Assembly: GCF_030867145.1 (NCBI RefSeq)
Contig: NC_134421.1
Span: forward strand, 28,651,979 to 28,715,978
Direction of reading: 5' to 3'
Origin: Opisthocomus hoazin
Taxonomy: Eukaryota > Chordata > Aves > Opisthocomiformes > Opisthocomidae
Length of the DNA stretch: 64,000 bases
Shown piece by piece: positions 1 to 13,200 of the stretch. Within the stretch, counting starts at the first letter, position 1. Every line of letters starts with the position of its first letter. The translations under genes and the position numbers were made by a program. The notes beneath the pieces were generated by a model. It was not told the DNA's origin. It searched no databases and worked only from the letters and a program-made list of their open reading frames with translations.

Positions 1-152
1 TTTCTCTCATAGGAGAGATGCTCCAGTCAATCATCTCAGCGGCCCTTCACTGGACTCTCTCCAGTATATCCATGCCTCTCTTCTACTGGGGAGCCCAGAA
101 CTGGACACAGCACTCCAGATGTGGCCTCACCAGTACTGAGCAGAGGAGAAAT
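1..152 (-). mobile_element. CR1 LINE fragment, cut by the window edge
   Basis: Read on the minus strand this matches the internal ORF2 part of CR1. It shares long stretches with the CR1 copies at about 14288-14400 and 30762-30880, such as the blocks around GAGATGCTCCAGTC and GAGCCCAGAACTGGACACAG. It lacks the CR1 3' tail because the copy continues left of the window. It is more diverged than the other two copies, so it is probably older. Confidence 0.85.
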
Positions 153-2453
153 GAGCCCCTATACAGTACATCACACTTCAAATATATACCAGCAATTTCT
201 GCAGAGCAGAAGCGGCATAAATAAGAAGTTGTTTTGGTACTTCCAGGTCTCAGTACTGGTATTTCTAAATTTCTTTTTCAATTACTGTACTAGATACACT
301 GACAGCAATTATTTTAATAGAACAGACCGTGTGGTATATTCACCTATTACAGGTAACTCTGTGCATAAACATCTATATTTCATACCGGAAAGAGATATTC
401 AGAAGTCCCCAGTTATCCTGAATTCTGCATCATTTTATGCAGTCTCAGCTTGCTCTATGTTACCATAGGGTTTAAGCCTTTGTGGAATAATTCAACACTA
501 TACTTTTCACTGTTAGAACTTTCATTTGTGCTGCTATTAGGTTCTCCGCTGACAGACAGTTATGGTTCTTGTAACTCTCTTCTTATCTGGAGAAGTAATT
601 TTATTTTCTTACCCAGTGCTCATGCCAACCAGGCATATCATTTCCCTTGTCTCTCCTTCTGTAAAGACATTTTTCCTGACATTTACGTCCAGGATTTCAT
701 AATTTTAGGGAAGATTCATGCCAGTGACCACTTAAATCATCTTCAGGTATATACATTCTCCAGCAGCTGTTTCTATTTAACCATGCTTCTTGAAATTCAA
801 GAAGTAGTCTGAGAGGCCTGTAAGATTTTTTTTTGCTGATCCAGAAAATCATGTGCTTACTTGACTTTGAATATCTGCTTTCACACTTGCACAGCCCAGA
901 AGAGGTCTCTTAGTAATTCTTGAACACAATTTAAAAAGGTTTGCAAGATAAACATGTAAACAAACAAGTAAAATAATATATGTCCTGCATACAAAGAAAG
1001 CTTAACCCTTTCCACAGCTAACCACAAAAGGAAGCCCTGTGTGTTATGCAATTCTCAGGAAGTAAGTGGTCTGAAAAACAAACAACACTGGGACTTTTTT
1101 CTGCTGTCAGGCATTTATGTCATTTAATAAGTGCCCAGGGAAAAGATCATGATATGCACTTAAATGTAACCATCCTCAAATGATGAATCAGGGTTTCAAT
1201 ATCCTCCTGCCATCTGCAAACACTTAAGCTGACAGGTACCTTCAGAATTTTCAATAAAGCTTTGCTGATGTTTATCACAATTCAGTCACCAAGATAAAAC
1301 TTTATCAGCAATGTGTCGATAAATATCGCAATGGGTAAAACTGGAATTTTACGTATTTCAGATTACAACTGTCAGTGTTTTATGTTTAAATAGATACTGC
1401 ATCAACCTTCCTGTGGTGAACTTATGTTCTTTATTACATCAGTTCTATATGAGATAAAGGTTTGATGGAACACAAAACTCGGATATATTCAAGAGACAAG
1501 CTTACTAGTAATTTATTCACATTGATTTCAGGGCTATGCAAACATACATAGGACTCATCCTCTTATAAAATTCCCTGTTATCAGAAGGTTTTCTTCAGGT
1601 GTTTGCTACTTTGGTTTGATTACACTAATAAAATAACTTTTAAAAAACCTCATTTTTAATATTGTAATAAATTCTGCCAGGAAATGGTCGGGCAAGATCT
1701 GAATGTTAAGCAGAGACAGCCTACAGAGGTTTTGTACTACAAGTACCTTTACTTTTAAAAATTAAATTCTTTCGTAATGGAATAGTTCAATGAAGCATTC
1801 ATCTGAAATACCCAAGATTAAAAACACCGCAATAATTAATACAACTATTTGTTATGAGGAAATAATATAAATAAGATGAATAAGGAGATGACATTTTCCT
1901 CCCTCATAACAAGAATTGAATTGCCAATGAGGACTTAGAGGGACCTACACTCAGTGAATACAGAAAAGATAAAGCTACCAAACTTTTATTTCTAGAATTG
2001 ACAATAAAAGAAAAAGCAGTACCTTTGATCCTAAAAGTAAGTCATATTAAGAGCTGAAGAATGTTATCAAGCTTTAAAAATTAAATAGCTCAGTACTAAC
2101 AACACGTTATCAACTTTAATAAATATATAAATTAATGAAAAAATGGCATTTGAGAGAAAATTAGTACCATTTCCAGTCTTTTGTAATTTGTTTTACCACT
2201 TGAGAAAGAACACATTATCTGCACAACTACAACCAATGTACGACTGAATTTCTAGTTTAAACCTCATGCAAGATCCATCTTATACTATGAAATAATACCC
2301 CAATACACTGTGGAAGAGATCTAGTTATTTTGTGATCCAGGTATTTTAGAATAGCTATGATCTTTGCTGCCAAAGACTTCTACAATCAGGGAAGAAATTT
2401 GCAAATGGGAGATTAAATAGGACTTAAAACGGTGCAGGAATCGGGTACACATA
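153..2453. other. Intergenic DNA, no gene recognised
   Basis: AT-rich sequence with only short random reading frames and no recognisable protein, RNA gene or repeat family. The only structure noted is a perfect 9-bp inverted repeat, GTTATGAGG at 1851-1859 and its complement at 1902-1910. Confidence 0.6.
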
Positions 2454-2864
2454 TGTGGAGTCCTGGCTGGACGAGAGGGGACATAGCTTGGTGCGTTGAG
2501 CAACCCAGGTTCTGATCCGGAGGTGAGCCTTGGGAGCGGCTGACACGGAACCCTGCTGGGAAGGTAGAGCGACGAGCTCGGGACACTGGAGCAGGGGGAA
2601 CGTCACCGTTTCCTGCCACACTGTCACTTCCTTCCTGCCACGCTGTTGTTTCCTGCCACAGCACTGTTTTCACTTCGAGATGCAGCTCTGCACCAATCAC
2701 AACGAGTTGCAGTAGTTTTGCCTATATATGGATTGGGGGTTTAACCATTCAGATGCTGTAATAGTTTTGCTATATAAACCTTGGTTTTGCTGACTAATAA
2801 AGGTGAACGATCATACTCATATTGGGGTCACATCGTTACAACGGATCCATAACCCATGCCAACA
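2454..2864 (+). mobile_element. Solo LTR of an endogenous retrovirus
   Basis: The 411-bp unit starts TGTGG and ends CAACA, a near-perfect terminal inverted repeat with the TG...CA ends of retroviral LTRs. The flanking hexamers CACATA (2448-2453) and TACATA (2865-2870) agree at 5 of 6 positions, as expected for an aged 6-bp target duplication. Inside, in order, are a CCAAT box (2693-2697), a TATA box TATATAAA (2771-2778) and a polyadenylation signal AATAAA (2796-2801), the U3-R-U5 order on the plus strand. No gag, pol or env sequence lies next to it, so it is a solo LTR left by recombination. The family cannot be named from sequence alone. It could in principle drive or end transcripts. Confidence 0.75.
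2590..2670 (+). repeat. Short triplicated motif inside the LTR U3
   Basis: Within the U3 part of the LTR the core TTCCTGCCAC occurs three times (near 2610, 2632 and 2650), each followed by a variable stretch rich in CTGT. Short direct repeats in U3 are common in retroviral enhancers. That role is inferred here, not shown. Confidence 0.55.
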
Positions 2865-3447
2865 TACATATGCAATCCTGTAACATGCAGAGCGAGCTAT
2901 CCAGTCAGTCCTCCCCACACCCTAAACTGGATTTTCTCATCTGTCTTTGGCTTGATACCCAATCTGGTAGATATTCTCAAAACACATGTGCAAAATTGGA
3001 CCTGGGAAAGTGAGAGGTTGACCCACACCTGATCTGAGATCCCTCTCTGGTCTCAGACGTGTTCTGAGCAGCCAGGCAGCACCAGCACACTTATAGCTAT
3101 TTTCAGAATAACTAGCAGAGGCTTGGACACCTGGAAGGTTCAACAAAATTGGGACTTGAAACATGTCATGATGCCCAAATACTGCTTTTACCTTCCTGGA
3201 GTAGCAGAAGATTTCCTTGTGGCTCTATTCTCAACCTCTGGGAGCATATCTACAGCCTTGTAGTCCATGAAATTTGGGATTCTGCCTGCTTGTAGATCAC
3301 AGTCATCATGCTGAGCTACAGACCTCAGGTCTTATGAGTCTTTGTTGTTGTCCTGGACTATCTGGAGCTATATTTTAGCTTGTTTACCTGTAACAGCAAT
3401 TATTGAACCACCAGGTGACTATTATTCTTTTAGTTTTTTATAAGATT
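2865..3447. other. Intergenic DNA, nothing recognised
   Basis: Sequence between the solo LTR and the next CR1 copy. Reading frames are short and give no recognisable product. Confidence 0.5.
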
Positions 3448-3690
3448 TCATGGAATCATAGAATAATTTGGGTTGGAAAAGACCCTTAAGATCATCAAGT
3501 CCAACCTTTAACCTAACAGTACCATGTCCACCACTAAATCATGTCTCTAAGCGCCACGTCTACACACCTTTTAAATACCTCCAGGGATGGAGACTCAACC
3601 ACATCCCTGGGCAGCCTGTTCCAATGCTTGATAAGCCTTTTGGTGAAGAATACTTTACTAATATCCAATCTAAACTTCCTCTGGCGCAAC
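3448..3690 (-). mobile_element. CR1 LINE 3' fragment
   Basis: On the minus strand this ends with the CR1 tail (ATTCTATGATTCC, seen in complement at the left edge). It encodes a decayed copy of the CR1 ORF2 C-terminus: a short frame contains [20 protein letters not shown], the usual CR1 end motif. It is 5'-truncated near 3690. The subfamily differs from the copies at 7.6, 13.9 and 30.4 kb. Confidence 0.85.
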
Positions 3691-6600
3691 AACTGTACAA
3701 TTGTGTGGGGAAATACTCCCATATATTTCTCATTATATTTCTGTAACTAATAGATGATAATAACAAATAGTTATTGTAGGGAGTGATCTATATTTTTATA
3801 CTAAAATAATGTAGTATGGAGGAGTACAAGCATGAGGTGACAGCAGGGACTTTGAAAGCATGGACACAGGATGATACTGGAGACCCCAGGGCTATAAACA
3901 ACTCACCAGCAGTCACCTACTGGTTATAGAAGGAATGCAACCTTGGTAGCTGTGCACAACTAGTGTTAGGCTCAAAAAAATATGCGTATCAAGCATATGT
4001 AAACCCCAACATATATTGCAAACCCAGATGTAATGCCACATTGCAGATTAATGAAGACAAAGCCAGGTGTAGCATGTATTAGTAAATACATGAAAATGAG
4101 CCCAGGAGCGAGAAGAAAGAAGCCATTAACATCAGCATCATACTCATGCTATGAAAAGACCTGTGATGCTGGTACCTTGCTGATTAGACTGTTAAGACTT
4201 AGATTAACAGTGAGTTCTTCTTGGCTTTGCCTTTGAGGTCCTCCCTTTTTTCCATAACAAGATTTTGAGTGTAACAAGTTGATGGGACTTCAAGCACCTA
4301 TTCTGTAACTCAGATGCAACAGATTAGGAACAGATTGAGACAGTATGAGATTGCAAAGGGGTGAATGGCTGAAAGAAAGAAAAATTGCATCAGTGTCACT
4401 GTCACACATTTAAAAGAAGAAAAGTATAGCTGTCATTTTCAAAGTTACAGAAATAACTATTATTACTTATACATTTAAAAGAATTATGTGTATATATATA
4501 TATATATAAAAGGGGGAAGACATCATTCTATGGTGTGCCAAAGTAACAAATACCCTTTTCTTCAAAATCTGGAGACGAGAAAAAACATCAGGCCTAATAA
4601 CAGCATTCAAAACTAAGATATAAATGATGAAGGGTTCTATAAGAAAGGGAAAGGCGATAATCTAATTCGTGTCATTTTGCTGACAGTCAGCCTCACAGCC
4701 TGCTCTGCCAATCACAAAGAATAGCAGTCACCCAGCACGGAGAACTAATTCCAGGCAGTGAAAGGTAAAGACAAAGAGTTTGCTCCTTTGCTGGGATTCC
4801 TGGCTCCTCAAATGCTGAAAATTTGTGTTAACTTATCAGTGCAGTTCACATACTTCAAATGCAAAGCATAAATTATTCTGTGTGTTACTGAAAAATAAAT
4901 ATGATTTTCTTTGTAGTTAGCTATTCTGGACACAATAAAGTAAATTATGGTTAAATAATTGACGTCTTTTTTGCTGTCTTTTCTAATCCTGTGAGTGGTT
5001 AGTGAGAGCAGTGGCCTAAGTTTCCAGTTGTGGTGAATTTCTCTTGCCTGTGGAAAACAGATCACAGCACAAAAGAAAACACACCAATTCAGGTAGCTTC
5101 TGTCACGAGTCACATGTAAGATGATGTCATCCAGTGCTAAAAGGCTACAAACACAAAATACGCTTTAAAACTGCATATACCAAATCAGTCTGCTGTTGCC
5201 TGAGATTATGAGCATATGTGTGTTGCTAATAGACACTCCAAAGATAATTAGAGAAAGCCTCACAAGCATTTCCTTGCAATTTTTTGCTATAACAGTTCAC
5301 AAGATACTTCTCTTTTGTCGTCTGGGAGACTGCAGAAGTTACTCAGATCCTTTCAGAATGTACTCTGAGTGATCACCTCCAAGGCTCTCATCCATGCAGC
5401 TTCTTAAGTCTTTGCTCAACTTTCCCCCAACCAGTCCCGAATTTTTGCAACCTTGTCAGACTGCTGACAGGATGAAATACACAGCAGTTTGCATAGACGT
5501 TCCTTGCTTCCCATACGCTATATGAAGACAGCAGTATAATTCACATTTCTTGATACATCCCAAAGTCTGACAGTCTCAAGTGTTACAGCAGTTGGCTAAA
5601 GCTGAAGCTTCGCTCTGTTCAGAAAGGAGTAAAAGAAGAAAAAAATGTTCTGAAGAATTTGCTTCCTTTAAAATATCTTCCACTATCGATGATCTCTCTT
5701 GTCATATTTTAAGTCTGTCTGCACCCAAAAAATCCTTTTGGATTCATTCAATGTTTCTTCACCCCCAAATACCAGTCGGGAAAAAAAAAAGTATGAGTAA
5801 TCAGAAGGTGGTAATCCAGTGTGATCTCTCATTGACACAGTGATGCCAACAGTCAAGATAACCAAGCCTCATTCCTGTGATTCAGATAGAAACAAAGGCC
5901 CAAAGTAAGCAAAATTCATCTCGGTACAGCTGTCTCATTCCTCTGCTGGTGATGTGATGGAGCCCTCTGCAGCAATGCTTTCCTGTAACTAGACAGTCAT
6001 GGCAGGCCGTTGGATAGCTGCATGACCAAGGATGGATCCTTACTGGAAGGCCGGTGAGACTGAAGAGTCATGCTAGATCCAAATATTGCAGGAAAACTCA
6101 GAGCAGCTTGAATGTGACCTCTAGGCCTAACACTGACCAGTCCAAAGCAGAAAGCTGATGTTTATCAGAAATTTGTGGCCATCTGTTCACTAAAGCTTTA
6201 CAATATTTATGTTCTGCACATAAGCAACAATCCCAGCTTTGTAGATGACTCATAATCCCACTCCCTGAAATTACGTCATTATATTAGGAAAATAGTCTTA
6301 AGAAAAATGGGGGTGGGAAGGCTTTCCCTTTTAAATTGCTCCATCTAACATCTGGAATCTGCCCATCTTTGTTTATGCTGTTCTGTATAACTGAAACCAA
6401 GTCCCTAATGAATATCATTTAGTGCCTGGAGTGTACTGACATTGCACTGGTAGAAATATTTAAATTCCCATTTTTGTGGTAATTGAAGCTTGGCTTAAAC
6501 AGGCTCCACAACATTCATTCTGGTATGAACAAAACAATCATTTTTCTCTTTTTTTAATTCTCAGTGATGCAAAGCTAAAATGCCTTCCAGTGCCAGCTAC

Positions 6601-7578
6601 ATTTTGTTTTGGGGTTAGTGAAAAATGAAGCAATGCCTTTAAAATGCCTAACAGCTGGTGATGGAAGCCTCATCCAGGAGATTCTCAACACTTGCAGTTC
6701 TGCTTTGCCCTACAGTATTGACCATCTCTGTACTGAAATATTTACCAACCCACTGACGAGCAAAACATGTTTGCTTTGCCTAGTCTCTTGGATTTCTTCA
6801 GTTCTTCTTCTGTCCTTGTGGGTGCTAATAATCTAATCCATTACTAATAACATCAACCCTATAAACTAACGAATGCGATGGTTAAATTATGTCTCAAAGA
6901 GTACTTGCTATGCTCAGCATAAAGGCTAACTGTTCTTCTTCGCTTGTCCACAATGATGTTTTGTTTAGCTAGCCTGTAAAATAATGCCCATTGTGTTTTC
7001 TTTAGCTGCACTCCATGTAATTTGTATTTGCATGGGGGAACAGGAAGAGTGGCTTTGAATAATGCAAGTTCAAAAGCCCAAGAGTTTGCCACGGAAGCAT
7101 TCCCCTATTCAACTTTCCAGGGAATTGCACAGTTCAATATCTTGCAGCACTGGACCCTAAAATAACCTTCACGGCTCACTGCAATTCATTTGTTGCGTGT
7201 ACATGTACACAGAGACTCAGCTCCTGCCTGTATCACTGAAAGTGGTTTTAGACTTAATTTCTCAGGGGTTGAATGTCATAGAAACACAATTTAAAAGCAT
7301 TTTCTGCACTTGTTATTAACAAAGTCCCTTAGCAGGCCAGTCTTGCAGCACAAAATCCACTTAAATACTCTACTGAATGCACTAAAGTAGATTTATGGAT
7401 GTAAATATACTCTGGCTTTTATCAGAAATACCAATGCAGGCATTAACAATGGTAGTGTTAGCACCTCTAGGTATACCAAACATGGTATTTTAATTGAAGT
7501 GGCGGGAGCAAGGAATAATAGCATGACTATCAAAGAAACTGGGGGGGGAATCAAACTTTCGCAGTCTGTCTCCAGAGA
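3691..7578. other. Intergenic DNA, no gene recognised
   Basis: About 3.9 kb of AT-rich sequence with scattered short open frames (none over about 100 codons) that show no recognisable domain. It contains a short TG/TA microsatellite at about 4488-4508. Confidence 0.55.
4488..4508. repeat. TA-rich microsatellite
   Basis: An uninterrupted alternating TG/TA run of about 20 bases followed by a short A run. It is a simple repeat with no sign of function. Confidence 0.8.
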
Positions 7579-7762
7579 GAATCACAGAATCACAGAATGT
7601 TCGGGGTTGGAAGGGACCTCTGTGGGTCATCTAGTCCAAACCCCCCTGTCGAAGCAGGGTCACCTACAGCAGGCTGCACAGGACCTTGTCCAGGCGGGTC
7701 TTGAATATCTCCAGAGAAGGAGACTCCACAACCTCCCTGGGCAGCCTGTTCCAGTGCTCCGA
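7579..7762 (-). mobile_element. CR1 LINE 3' fragment, young subfamily
   Basis: The minus strand ends with two ATTCTGTG-type tail units. The roughly 110 bases covering the CR1 3' UTR and end of ORF2 are almost identical to the copies at 13.9 and 30.4 kb. The right end stops abruptly near 7762, giving a severely 5'-truncated copy of about 185 bp. Confidence 0.88.
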
Positions 7763-10079
7763 CAGAGATAGTTGTACTGCATCAAGTCACCAGACCTGAC
7801 AGAGCGAGCTAAGGGATATTTCTTGTGACACAAAAACAGATTAAAAATTGAATTTTTTATAAGAAAGTGTTTGTTTTTAAGCTCACTTGTTGTTGCCAGA
7901 CCTTTTGAACCGTAGCCACTTCCCAACCTGCAAAATGTTTCAAGTTTTAACACGTACTCGCTTTATCAAACCTTGAATCAAATGCCCAGACCAGCTGTAG
8001 ACCATCCTGCTTCTGAGCCCAAAAACATGGTTCAGCAGAAAGAGGAAACAGCTAATAGCCCTCTTCTTTCCTGGTGGGAATGCCAGTCAACATGAATTTT
8101 GAGCAGTACGGTCTCAGGAAGTGAAAATGTGTCATCTCGTAGAGCAAAAAGGACATCACTGCTTCTTGGGCTCCTCAGCCAGGACCAGCTGAGGACCCTG
8201 TGCAATTTGTGACACAGCAATATCTAGCTTGCTTCATTACTCCTGCAGGCTCTCCCAATTATTTTAGGGACATTCTCCTTCAGTTTTAGGATGTTCCTAA
8301 TGAGAAACAAAAGGAAGAGGTCCCACGGCAGCTCAGCTCTGCCCCCTTGTGCATACAGCCTTACGGTGTGACCATATACCGGCTACCATGTTACACTATA
8401 TCAAGCCATTTCCTTCAATACAGAAGAAAAAAAATGTATTTTGGTGTCTCCAGCCTTCAGCCTTGCAACAGCCGTCAGTTTTACAGCACTCGCAGAGCAA
8501 CAGCCGCAGAAGTGGAGGGGGCCAGTACAGGCCCAAGTAGCCAGGAAAGGTTCCAGGGACCGTGGGTAGGTGATGAGGTCCCACACTTTCTTCTCCTACT
8601 AAACAATGGAAAGATTTACCCTGCCAGCAGACAGTACTTTGTCACATAACAGGGATAGGGGCTGTCAGAGCCCCATAAGGACTGCTGCCTCTTGCTGCAT
8701 GGCAGTGTTCCCTGCAAGCAGAGAGCCATAGGGCAGGGATACGCTGTATGCTGCTCTCTTTATTTTGTTGCCCAAGTTGGTTATGCTTGGAGCCAGCTCT
8801 GCTTCTATATTATCAGCCTGGAAGGTGAGCAGTGTGGTGTGGGAAAAGCTCCTCCTTCAACAGCTACACAGAGTGAAAATGCAAAGCGCATATAACTGAT
8901 GGGGGATGGTGTTGCAAGCTCTGGATATAGAGGGGAAAATCCTTCCAGCTCCACATCTTATGGTTCTAATCCTGCACCACAAGATGAATCTGAATCAAGA
9001 TCCTGAAATCCCCTGCTCTTCTGAAATTGTTATCTGTTTATAGTAATAGTCCCATTCTCTTGGAAATACCCTGGAGTATGGCCAGGTTCAGCAGTTTTAC
9101 GTAAAGACAGTTCTGAAATCCCTCATAAGCTAGGAAAACAGACGCAGCTTTTCTTTTGCATGGATACTAAGAATCCACAGGTGTCTCTGGAGGGAAAAAA
9201 GAAAATAGACTTTAAATCCCTCATCTGTGAGATAAAGTTTCCCTTCTTGCTGCCAGAGAACTCAAGCTCAAAATAGTCTGTTCAGTCTGACTTCAGGAGG
9301 TGAAAAAAAAAATGAATAAACTGCAAAACTGAGACCTTTTGCAGGCAGAAAGCAAAATAAAAAATGACAAGTCTAGCAAATTCCCATCCCACAGCCTGCT
9401 GATGTCAGTGCCCTTCTCCTGCTATTGTCCTCAGTTTCTGGGCTGCCCAGTGTTCTGATACCCAGTTCTCCCCATCTGAAATCCACTGACATTGCCTTAG
9501 TGATGCATAACCAAGTCAAACCCTGACTGCTCGTGCAGGTGTCACACACAGCACTGGAGGGTGCAACACAGTGATGTTCAGCCCTATGAAGTCCTCTTGG
9601 GTTCAGCAAAGCTTATTTAGTTCAGTTGTAGTAAATGACAGACATCATACAGATCTCATACTCTGTTCTGGTTAGTAACTCAGAACGGTAGGGAAAGGTC
9701 AGGCAACATGCCCCAGCTGGCAGAGCCGAACTGGATCCGGAGACAGGAGGCAGAGCTACTGGACCCAAACTTACTCTGATCACCCAGACTTATCAAGTTC
9801 TTCCCTCTTTCCCAGCATGTGACATATCATCAAGTGACAAAACCAGCGGCTCACACGACAATAGGAGGCACTGCAGTAACAGGCTATAGTGATAGTACTC
9901 GGCAGGTCCAGGTGTCATGCAGCTGCATGTGGGGCCTGATCCTGCCACGTTTTCAGCAGTGCACCTCCAGTACTCACTGGCAGATAGCAGATGAGGTCAG
10001 TAGGTCTGTCTAGTGGAGAGGATCCTGGACAGGGAAACTAAATGTGTTCCACTGATGCAGATGAGTGAAATGGATGAGT
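7763..10079. other. Intergenic DNA, no gene recognised
   Basis: No recognisable protein or RNA gene. A weak MIR-like stretch lies at about 9690-9770. Open frames of up to about 100 codons (for example 8347-8649) have no recognisable homology. Confidence 0.5.
9690..9770 (-). mobile_element. Possible MIR-type SINE remnant
   Basis: Read on the plus strand, the segment around GCTGGCAGAGCCG and the following GGATCC...GGCAGAGCTACTGGACC resembles the reverse complement of the MIR core and tRNA-related head (GGCAGAGCCGGGATTCGAACCC). The match is broken and short, so this is a tentative call. Confidence 0.35.
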
Positions 10080-10270
10080 CACAGGCTGTCCAGGGAGGCT
10101 GTGGAGTCTCCTTCTCTGGAGATATTGAAGACCCGCCTGGACAAGGTCCTGTGCAGCCTGCTGTAGGTGACCCTGCTTCGGCAGGAGGGTTGGACTAGAT
10201 GACCCACAGAGGTCCCTTCCAACCCCTACCATTCTGTGATTCTGTGATTCTGTGATTCTGTGATTCTGTG
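10080..10270 (+). mobile_element. CR1 LINE 3' end with five tail units
   Basis: This is the plus-strand end of CR1: the end of ORF2, a roughly 70-bp 3' UTR and five perfect ATTCTGTG units at 10231-10270. It belongs to the same young subfamily as the minus-strand copies at 7.6, 13.9 and 30.4 kb. The 5' break is near 10080. Confidence 0.9.
10231..10270 (+). repeat. (ATTCTGTG)5 CR1 tail
   Basis: Exactly five tandem copies of the 8-mer ATTCTGTG, the characteristic 3' terminus of CR1 elements, used in place of a poly(A) tail. Confidence 0.95.
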
Positions 10271-13200
10271 AAATGCAAGTGTAACTGCGGGAAGGGTGCT
10301 GGACAAGAGCTAGATATGAAAGGCTTACTGTCAGGGTATCAAATTTTCCAGGTAAAGAAAAGGTGAGAATAAAGATCAGCAGCACCTCCACTTTTCCTCA
10401 GACAAATCCTTTCAAGGATTGTCAGGATTCATTCCCCTACCATATCACCAGTGCTGTTCATCTGCTGATTTTATTAGCTAATTTTATTAGTTTCGTAGCT
10501 GGACCAGCAGAAATAGGCTCAGCTATCTCTGCCTATTGTAACAAGTAATCATCCGCTTAGGGCAGATCCTCAACACACCTAAGGCAATTCAGTACCTGGG
10601 GTGTATACACTGGCCAGAGTAAAGGTACAGGAGGGAACTGCACAAAAAAAAAGTATTACTTAGTCAAAGGACAACGTTGGATTCAGAAAAAATAAGCAGA
10701 GCAGAATCACGCCAAGATATGATTTCTCTCTGATGACTGCTCTCCCCTACCCTGCCACCTCACCCTCGGGCAAAGCAGAAGGCCTTGGCTAGGGAGACTG
10801 TTACGGTCTACTTTCCTGTGCTACTGCAGGGAACAGACCACAAGGTAAAGCTAAGTTGGCCCCTGTGCCGACATTGAGTCCAGTACAACTTCCCAACTCA
10901 CACGACACTCACCAGCTCAGTTAGGAGTGACTGCCTTGTCTCCTAGAGTCAGGAATCTAGAGCTTCACAGCAGGTCACAGCAGAAGGGCATTAGTGGAAA
11001 GATGCTAAAGAGGCCTGTGAGTCACTGCCAGACTGAGGGTGTTCCTGGGGGACACACAAACAGTGTGCAGCCTGGGATGCCCTCACATGAGTTATCATCA
11101 GGAACAAGTTGGCAACTGCCCAGTGGTCACTACGCTCAGAGCCGCTGCCTCCAAGGGCTGCTCGCAGGGCACAATTAATTATACGTCCATGAGGGGAATT
11201 TTGCTTGACTAGGCAGAGATGCAACAAAAGGTGGCTTCTTGTGCCAATGCAGCGAGATGGTACCATCAGACAGAGCTCCAGTACGCAGCTCCTACAGGCT
11301 CACTGCAGCCACTGGCTAGGTGAGAGAGTTATGAGCATCGCTGCAGCGAGTAAGACAGACCTGGAGAAAAACTGGAGGCTCGTTGTTTGATGATAGCTGT
11401 TGAAGTGATAGGAGTGCAGCCACAGTGGGCCTTGTTGATCATCAGCGGCCATGGAGAAAGCAGGGCAGAAGACCCCTGTGACCTGGTGTTAATTCCAGCA
11501 CTATTTGTCTATTTCTTTAAATAGTTTCTCTTTTTAAAGTTAGATATAAACTGTTGACAGTGCTTGCAGCCAGTAGAGTGGAAAAAATTGAGAATCTGTT
11601 CTCTGGCCTGGAATGGAACATGGGTCAACTTGCAGGCCAATTTGATGGCTTTGAATGTAAAAGGAGAGCAAATTTACTAGAATGGTGTCATCTGAGGGCT
11701 CTGAGCAGATGGACAACAGCATGTGTTGGGAATACTGTTAGTACAGAGCCAAGAGGAAATGTTCCTCTGAATATTAAAAATAAGTTGCTCAAAAAATCAG
11801 CAAAGAACCTTAAATCTGTATATTTCAGGTTTCCCTGAAGGCCTTCCATGAGGCAAATATTGTATATGCCATTTAATTAGATTCTGAACTGACTCGGACA
11901 TGTGTTCTCACACTAGTTAACTGCACTGAAGGAAGTAGGTTTGCCATGGGAGCAAAGATAAGAGCATGCCCAGATGTTTGCAGGATTAGTCTGGCAGGCT
12001 CTCCGGCTCAGGAACTAAGAGTTCAAACTGTTTCTAGAGAAACAAGTTTACTAAAACACTGGGACTACACACAGACGTATCAGCATCTGCACACATCTAA
12101 AACCTACACATGCCCTGAAGCTAGTTTTGCTTCTGGGATGCACAATGATGCACCTTGGCAAGTGAGTGTGACTGCATTGCAGTGACCAGATGTGATTTAA
12201 TTGGTCACAATGTCACACAGATCAGCTCTGAAGTAATGTTGATTAGAGATGCAGATATGACCATTAAAGTGCTTCTGAGGGCAAGACAACTTAATCACAT
12301 TTCCCCTTGGCTCTCTTTCCTTCTGAAGACAAAATTATTATTCTCAACAACAAACATCAGTAGCCCTGACATTCTGGTCCCATCATCTCTTGTGAGCATG
12401 TCACTAAAAGAGCAGAGGAAAGCTTCAGTGCAATCATTATCTGTCTTCTGAAAGCTAAAATAAAATAAATCTTATCCCTTTTTTTGTAATGAAAAGCAGG
12501 TCTGAAACAGAAATACTGCGGAGTTTCATTATAGTTGCAACACTTTTTCTCCAAGTTGTCAGTTTCTTATCCTTCACTGGTTTGTTGGTGTTTTTTAACC
12601 CTCAGATTGACAAGACTGGTTATCTGTGTAGTTTAATCAGGTAATCGATAATTTCAGGTAATACTTAAGCTTAACTTAAACCTCCTATGTCTATAAACAC
12701 ATCAGTTTGGCAAGCAGCTTGCTTTTCTTCACTTCCCAATTAAAATCTGAAAATGCACTCTAGATCCCAAAAGGGCTTTTTAATCACATTTTAATTTTTA
12801 TGGCTCAAAAAGGTACTTACAGAGTATACTAAAATCAGAGTTAATTACAATAACTCCTTGCAATCAAGGTCCCACCCATTTTCAGATGCATATCATAATG
12901 TCACTGATCTCACATGAAAATTAACACAGGACTAACAGTTTCAGGAAATACAAGGCTGCAAGCCAGTGTTACCTATCACACTGTTCACAGTCCCAAATTA
13001 ATTACCTGTGGCAATTTTATGGAATTGTGGTTTGTCCTTGCACTTCTTTTTTTTCCCTATGCCTACATACCTAGCTATGCACCTCCTTGTAACTATCACT
13101 ATTAGTTCACCACTGATAAATCTAAAACTATTTAAAATTATATATGCTGCTGTTTTAACTTCCTTTAGAGGTGAGTATCTATTTCACAACCACATATTCT

